Below, in pieces: positions 59,416 to 64,000 of a DNA stretch of 64,000 nucleotides; positions within the stretch are counted from its first letter, which is position 1; the number at the start of each line of letters is the position of its first letter. The notes beneath the pieces are model-generated. The model made no database searches, was not told the DNA's origin, and was given only the letters and a program-made list of their open reading frames with translations. The DNA comes from Diprion similis (lineage: Eukaryota; Arthropoda; Insecta; Hymenoptera; Diprionidae), in assembly GCF_021155765.1 (NCBI RefSeq), contig NC_060107.1, positions 912,501-976,500 on the forward strand, given 5' to 3'. Position numbers and translations under genes: made by a program.

Positions 59416-61770
59416 TCTATAGAGACCTGCCGATTTCTTCAATTTTCATAATACACACACACACGCGCGTAGATATATATATATATATGTATGTATATGT
59501 ATATAAATAATGTTTATAAATTTATAATTGGCGAGCGCGATCGAATTCGCAGTGCAATTTTAATATATGTAACTAATAGCGTGGAATTTATGCAATACGT
59601 GAGAATATAGGTAATTGTGAAAACACGCGGTGAGGAAGTTTTTCGGACGGAGATTAGATGGATGACGATGATGATTACAAGTTTTTTTTTTTTGCAGATT
59701 TCTTTGAATTTAAATTTTAACGAGGGAACTGTTGTGGAGTAGAATTTTTGATTATGGATTTTAAGCCGAAAAATTGTCGGCCAAAAAGCGACAAATTGGC
59801 TCAACAGGTAACCGTAGAACGGCGCTAAATAAGCAATATAAGACTTTTTAAATGTGAAACTTTTTCCACCGACAACGCCATTCTAATTTCACTGTATTTT
59901 ACGGACACTCTATATATATATATATATATATACCTATACACGGAGATAGTCCTCCTTACCCTTATATAACCTTCATAATCTGATCAATAGATCGTATTTG
60001 CAACGAGAATTGTATATGAATAAAGTATATCGAATGTATATTAATAATTGACAAAACAGAATTTCAGAGCTACGAATAATAGCCCGCCTTGTGCTAAACA
60101 GAAAAAAAAAATAAAAGAAAACGAAATTTGACTTAAAGAAAAAAAAATTGAATCCTTGAGGCAAAAAGAAAAAGAAAACAGAAAATATCATCGCAAAGTT
60201 TACATTTTCACGCGTACCTATAGAAGGTTGTTACTTTTAATAACGATATAAAAATTAATAACTTTGAAAAGTCTTTTGTATAATTTATTATCGAAAAAGT
60301 GATCAACGATTCGAAAATCCTATCATTTTTTCAAACTGACGCGGAGCAGTTAATTTTTCGTGGAGGTTGAAATTTTTTACGATATTTCGTATTGCGGGTG
60401 AAAATTTGTAAACTTCGATTCTTTTATTATGTTTCGTTATTTATTCTCGCATCGAATTGAAATATTTTGAAAAAAATACAATCTGATCAAATACCTAAGG
60501 GTGAGAAAATTTTTTTTCTAAACAAACGATCTTAAATAGACGAAAAATTTGCGCGCTAATTTATGCGTACAATAGTTGAATTATAATTGCGGCATATTAT
60601 CTGTACCTAACTTGATTCGAAATGTACGAAAAACTATCAATTTAATACTATTAAACAAAATATGATTATTAAACAATTACGATGCATTGGAATTCGTTCG
60701 ATTAAGCTATATATAGCGTGAAAGTATTATACTTTCTCGCAATTTCTATCCTGATCCCAGGCCGATCGGTTTGCCGGAAATGCAGCATATCGAGTGTCTT
60801 GCGAATAGGTAAGAATTGGATACATGCACCTTAACGGCGTACATTATCGGGATGTCGGCCATTTTGACGTCGCATAAATGAAGCAAGAAACGTAATCTTC
60901 AACGAACTTTATAGATCAGATCTAAATTATGTTGTGTATATACGGATTAAAATTCGTTTTACTTAAGTTGGATAATTTTAATTAATCATATGCCAAAAAG
61001 TTTGCAACACGATTTTCGAAATCGAACAAATAAAGAAGACAAACAATTTTCTTGCCTATCAGTCACATTTCCGTAATAATATTACTTAAATCATATTAAA
61101 CTATTAGATATATATAATATACCTGAAAGTACTTTAGAATCCAACGCCAGAATCAGTGATACAAGAGATGCGTGAAAATATTATGCATTTTTTTCTTGGT
61201 TCAAAGTTCCAAGTAGCCGCCATTTTGTCAATGCGATAAACACTCCATGTTTCACTTTTAATAAATTAATACCACAATCGCAGATATGCAGTAATGTTCA
61301 ATAATGGTTTCCCAATGGCTGACTATTGTTTCCTTTCTTTTTTTTTTCTTGTTGCAATCAAAACTTAAACAAGTTTTCTTTTTTATGCAAAATTTAACGC
61401 GTCTATGTTCAAAGTATCGTTTCTTTCACCCGTCACTTGTTGCGTCGCTGGTCATTGGCGCGTAATATTTGATAAAAAAAAAAACCGAAACTCGTTCCAA
61501 ATAAATACAAATCACTTAGAGAAAGAATTGCCAAGACTAAGACGAATAACCCTGCACCCATCGAGGGTTGCATTAGGTATCCATATCCAGGTAGGTAAGG
61601 TACCTTTCGATTTCGCGACCCTCGGTTGACCCGAAACAACCGCGTAGGTATCCATCTCGTCGATGCACCGGATCGGCAGGTAAGGACGAAGATCGTGCGA
61701 AGAAGACCCGAGTAAGAATCCCGCGGGCTAATGTAAATGCAAGGACTGCAGTTATGGGAGTTGAGTCTGT

Positions 61771-61807
<37 letters not shown>
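61771..61807. repeat. CGT/ACG trinucleotide repeat
   Basis: Twelve CGT units followed by a short C run. They produce polyarginine or polyvaline frames that I regard as spurious. Confidence 0.9.
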
Positions 61808-61808
<1 letters not shown>

Positions 61809-62061
61809 CCCCCGTATATACCGTCCCGTTCGTTGAAATCCCACCATGGGAACGTCGTTCCGGTTCAACGTTCAAGGTTCGCGGACACATACCTACATGA
61901 TCTGCCCTGTATTCCTCTTTACTCCCCTATTTAATATCACTCAAAGTCTATGTATGTGAACGAGATTCAAGTTAGTGTTTATCAGGTTTAAAAACGTTAT
62001 CGCGACGAAACGTTGGGGTAGAAGAAAAAAATTCCTAATTTCTTATTTATTGTTGTTAATT

Positions 62062-62062
<1 letters not shown>

Positions 62063-62110
<48 letters not shown>
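62063..62110. repeat. 48-base poly-T tract
   Basis: An uninterrupted run of T. It could be the A-tail of a minus-strand retroposed sequence, but no retroelement sequence is recognisable beside it. Confidence 0.9.
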
Positions 62111-62111
<1 letters not shown>

Positions 62112-62843
62112 TTTGTTTTCCTGTTACAACGAATTTCATGTTTCGTTTCATAACGGTTTGCACAATTTCAAACAATTCTAAAATCACGTAGCGTAACGAT
62201 TTTCCCTCAGCGTTCGAATCGTTTCGATAACATTGCTAGGTAAGTATATAACTGCGACGTAATGGCGTCGTTTCTTCGTTTATTTTGTCTGCCACACTCG
62301 GCCAGAGATTTCAAGGATCATCATCGCCTTGTTAAAAACTTATATGTATGTATACAATTAACGATATACTCGATCGAATTTTTACCCATGTAACATAATA
62401 ACGTTGAAGTTATATTAACGTAACCGTGACAAGGTGAACGCATGTTTAGAAAAAATCGTTGATATCCGCAACTTTCGTATTATCTATAGGTATGTATAAT
62501 TTAGTAAACATCAAGAAACAAACTATAGTCAAATTTTTTATACCTGAAGACAACTCCTTGACAGCCATTTTCCAAGATTGCAAAAAAAAAAAAAAAAAAA
62601 AAAAAAAAACTAATTTTTCCCTGATGTTAAGTTACTTTAACCCTTAGTAAGTATACCTACTAAAGTCAGCCTCTTGTAACGTAACGTTATAATTATAGAG
62701 TACGTGTCGACCTTAAGGGTTGTCGCTTTCTAACGCTTTCCAATTGATACCGACGCGACGATAAAAATTAATGACAACCCTGACGATTGGCGAATCAAAA
62801 TGTATTTACACGAAAATATCTCTGCAGAAGTACGATTATTAGG

Positions 62844-62895
<52 letters not shown>

Positions 62896-64000
62896 CCTTG
62901 AATGCAGTCGTTACTATCGATTCATGTATTTTTACATATTACATGGTGTTTATACATATATATATTTATACATAGTATTAAACGAAGGTGAGAAAGGAAT
63001 ATATACATATATATATATATATATATACGATAATCTGTTTAGTTTAATCCTGGAATTATGTGCAAGCGGGATAATGGATGGATGGATGGATGGATGGAGG
63101 GACAGAGAGTTTCCTACGTAGGTATCCGAAATAACCCTCATCAGCGAGTGAACTCGGAACCTAATCCGAGTGGTTGGGACGTCCAACAATAACTCTACCT
63201 ACAACCTACAACCTCCTACCGTATCTGCCTTCAAGTATATGTTGTTGATGTGATTGCATGTATGCGTGTACGTGCCGAAGTCGATATACCTGAGCCGGGG
63301 GTTTCCCAAGGGTTTTTGACCTCCCTTCCGGGTCGGACTACGAGGAGGATCCCCCCGTCCTGCACGGGACCCCGGAATTTCCCCTCGAGGTTCTACCGGT
63401 GCTCACGATCAACGGCGACGGCGGCGGCGGCAGTAGAAATTGAAGGAAGGAGAATAGAATAGAAAAAAAATATGTAAAAAAGATAAAAGAAACGTGGGGG
63501 GGAGAAGAAAATACCGCAGGACCAGGTGCGTTCCGGGACGCGTGCGCGAGCTATACCTTATATTATACTCTATCCCGATTGAGGAGGAGGAGGAGGAGTC
63601 AAAGGGGAAGAAAAGGACGAGGAAGAGGAAAAGAAAAAGTAAAGATAACGAGGGAAAAAGGCGACGGCGTTCTGTAAGGACGACGATATATAAGCCTGCG
63701 ATCATCGTCATCAGCTTGGCATCTTAGGTACCTACTTGCGAGTCCTGCGACAGCAGCAATTAGATACATACGCGGTTTAATTAGAGGTTCGCTAATCACG
63801 CTGCGGATCTATCTTGGTATTATATTACTTTGGTTTTTATTGTGATTCGTTAAATATTTATATGATATAACAACTCACGAATTTTTACACGTCGCAAGAT
63901 CATCTAACTGCGATACGTTTGAGTAGGTACATTGTATGTATAATTATACACATAGTGTGTACGTATTCCTAATTCTTTCTTTCTTTTTTTACAATATAAA

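Larger units (their letters stand above)
57599..64000. other. AT-rich region upstream of the located PPP4R1 exons
   Basis: No exon can be proven. Contents include TA/TG runs (58050-58095, 58155-58180, 59920-59932, 62848-62889), an A-rich tract (58972-59020), a GCCGAC hexamer array (59365-59413), a CGT array (61771-61807), a 48-base T run (62063-62110), a 28-base A run (62582-62609) and a GGAT run (63075-63098). A GC-rich stretch at 63290-63420 has, on the minus strand, a good donor (CTCAG/GTATAT after 63290) in the phase needed by the first located PPP4R1 exon, so it may be a 5' UTR exon; it has no start codon in frame. Confidence 0.45.

Overview
The window is eukaryotic and almost certainly from an insect, most likely a hymenopteran. 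The genes have short GT-AG introns. There is an interstitial run of the insect telomere-type pentamer TTAGG near 52840. A mir-71/mir-2 microRNA cluster, a protostome hallmark, is present. The CDK9 protein reads like a hymenopteran P-TEFb kinase. A sawfly is a guess I cannot prove from this sequence.

Layout. (1) 1-15511 is a near-pure tandem satellite of 314-bp monomers, about 49 copies. Two monomer classes mostly alternate as 628-bp dimers and are organised into longer higher-order units. Decayed monomer fragments (15517-15560, 16236-16690) lie between the array edge and the first gene. (2) 17159-19083 (+) is a complete seven-exon Cdk9 gene with a DRE-like promoter element. (3) 21106-37008 (-) is a nine-exon SMOC/pentagone-type secreted matricellular gene, tail-to-tail with Cdk9, with a 9.9-kb first intron carrying several foldback elements. 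(4) 41096-41870 (-) is a compact three-exon gene best matched to the RAD51-paralogue-like ATPase SWSAP1, with an eroded Walker A motif. (5) 44677-57598 (-) is PPP4R1, the HEAT-repeat regulatory subunit of protein phosphatase 4, eight coding exons. Its first coding exon is missing or unrecognised. One of its introns (47142-49252) holds a six-hairpin mir-71/mir-2/mir-13 cluster on the host strand. (6) 57.6-64 kb is AT-rich, full of microsatellites, and probably holds the PPP4R1 5' end; I could not prove any exon there.

The genes are unrelated housekeeping or developmental units rather than a pathway: transcription elongation (Cdk9), BMP-gradient/extracellular matrix control (SMOC), homologous recombination (SWSAP1) and phosphatase targeting (PPP4R1). 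The one functional linkage is the microRNA cluster, which probably shares the PPP4R1 transcript. The non-coding space contains several non-autonomous DNA transposons (TA-flanked and TTAA-flanked foldbacks), a probable tRNA-derived SINE fragment and many simple repeats. Most of the short open frames in the satellite and elsewhere are not genes.
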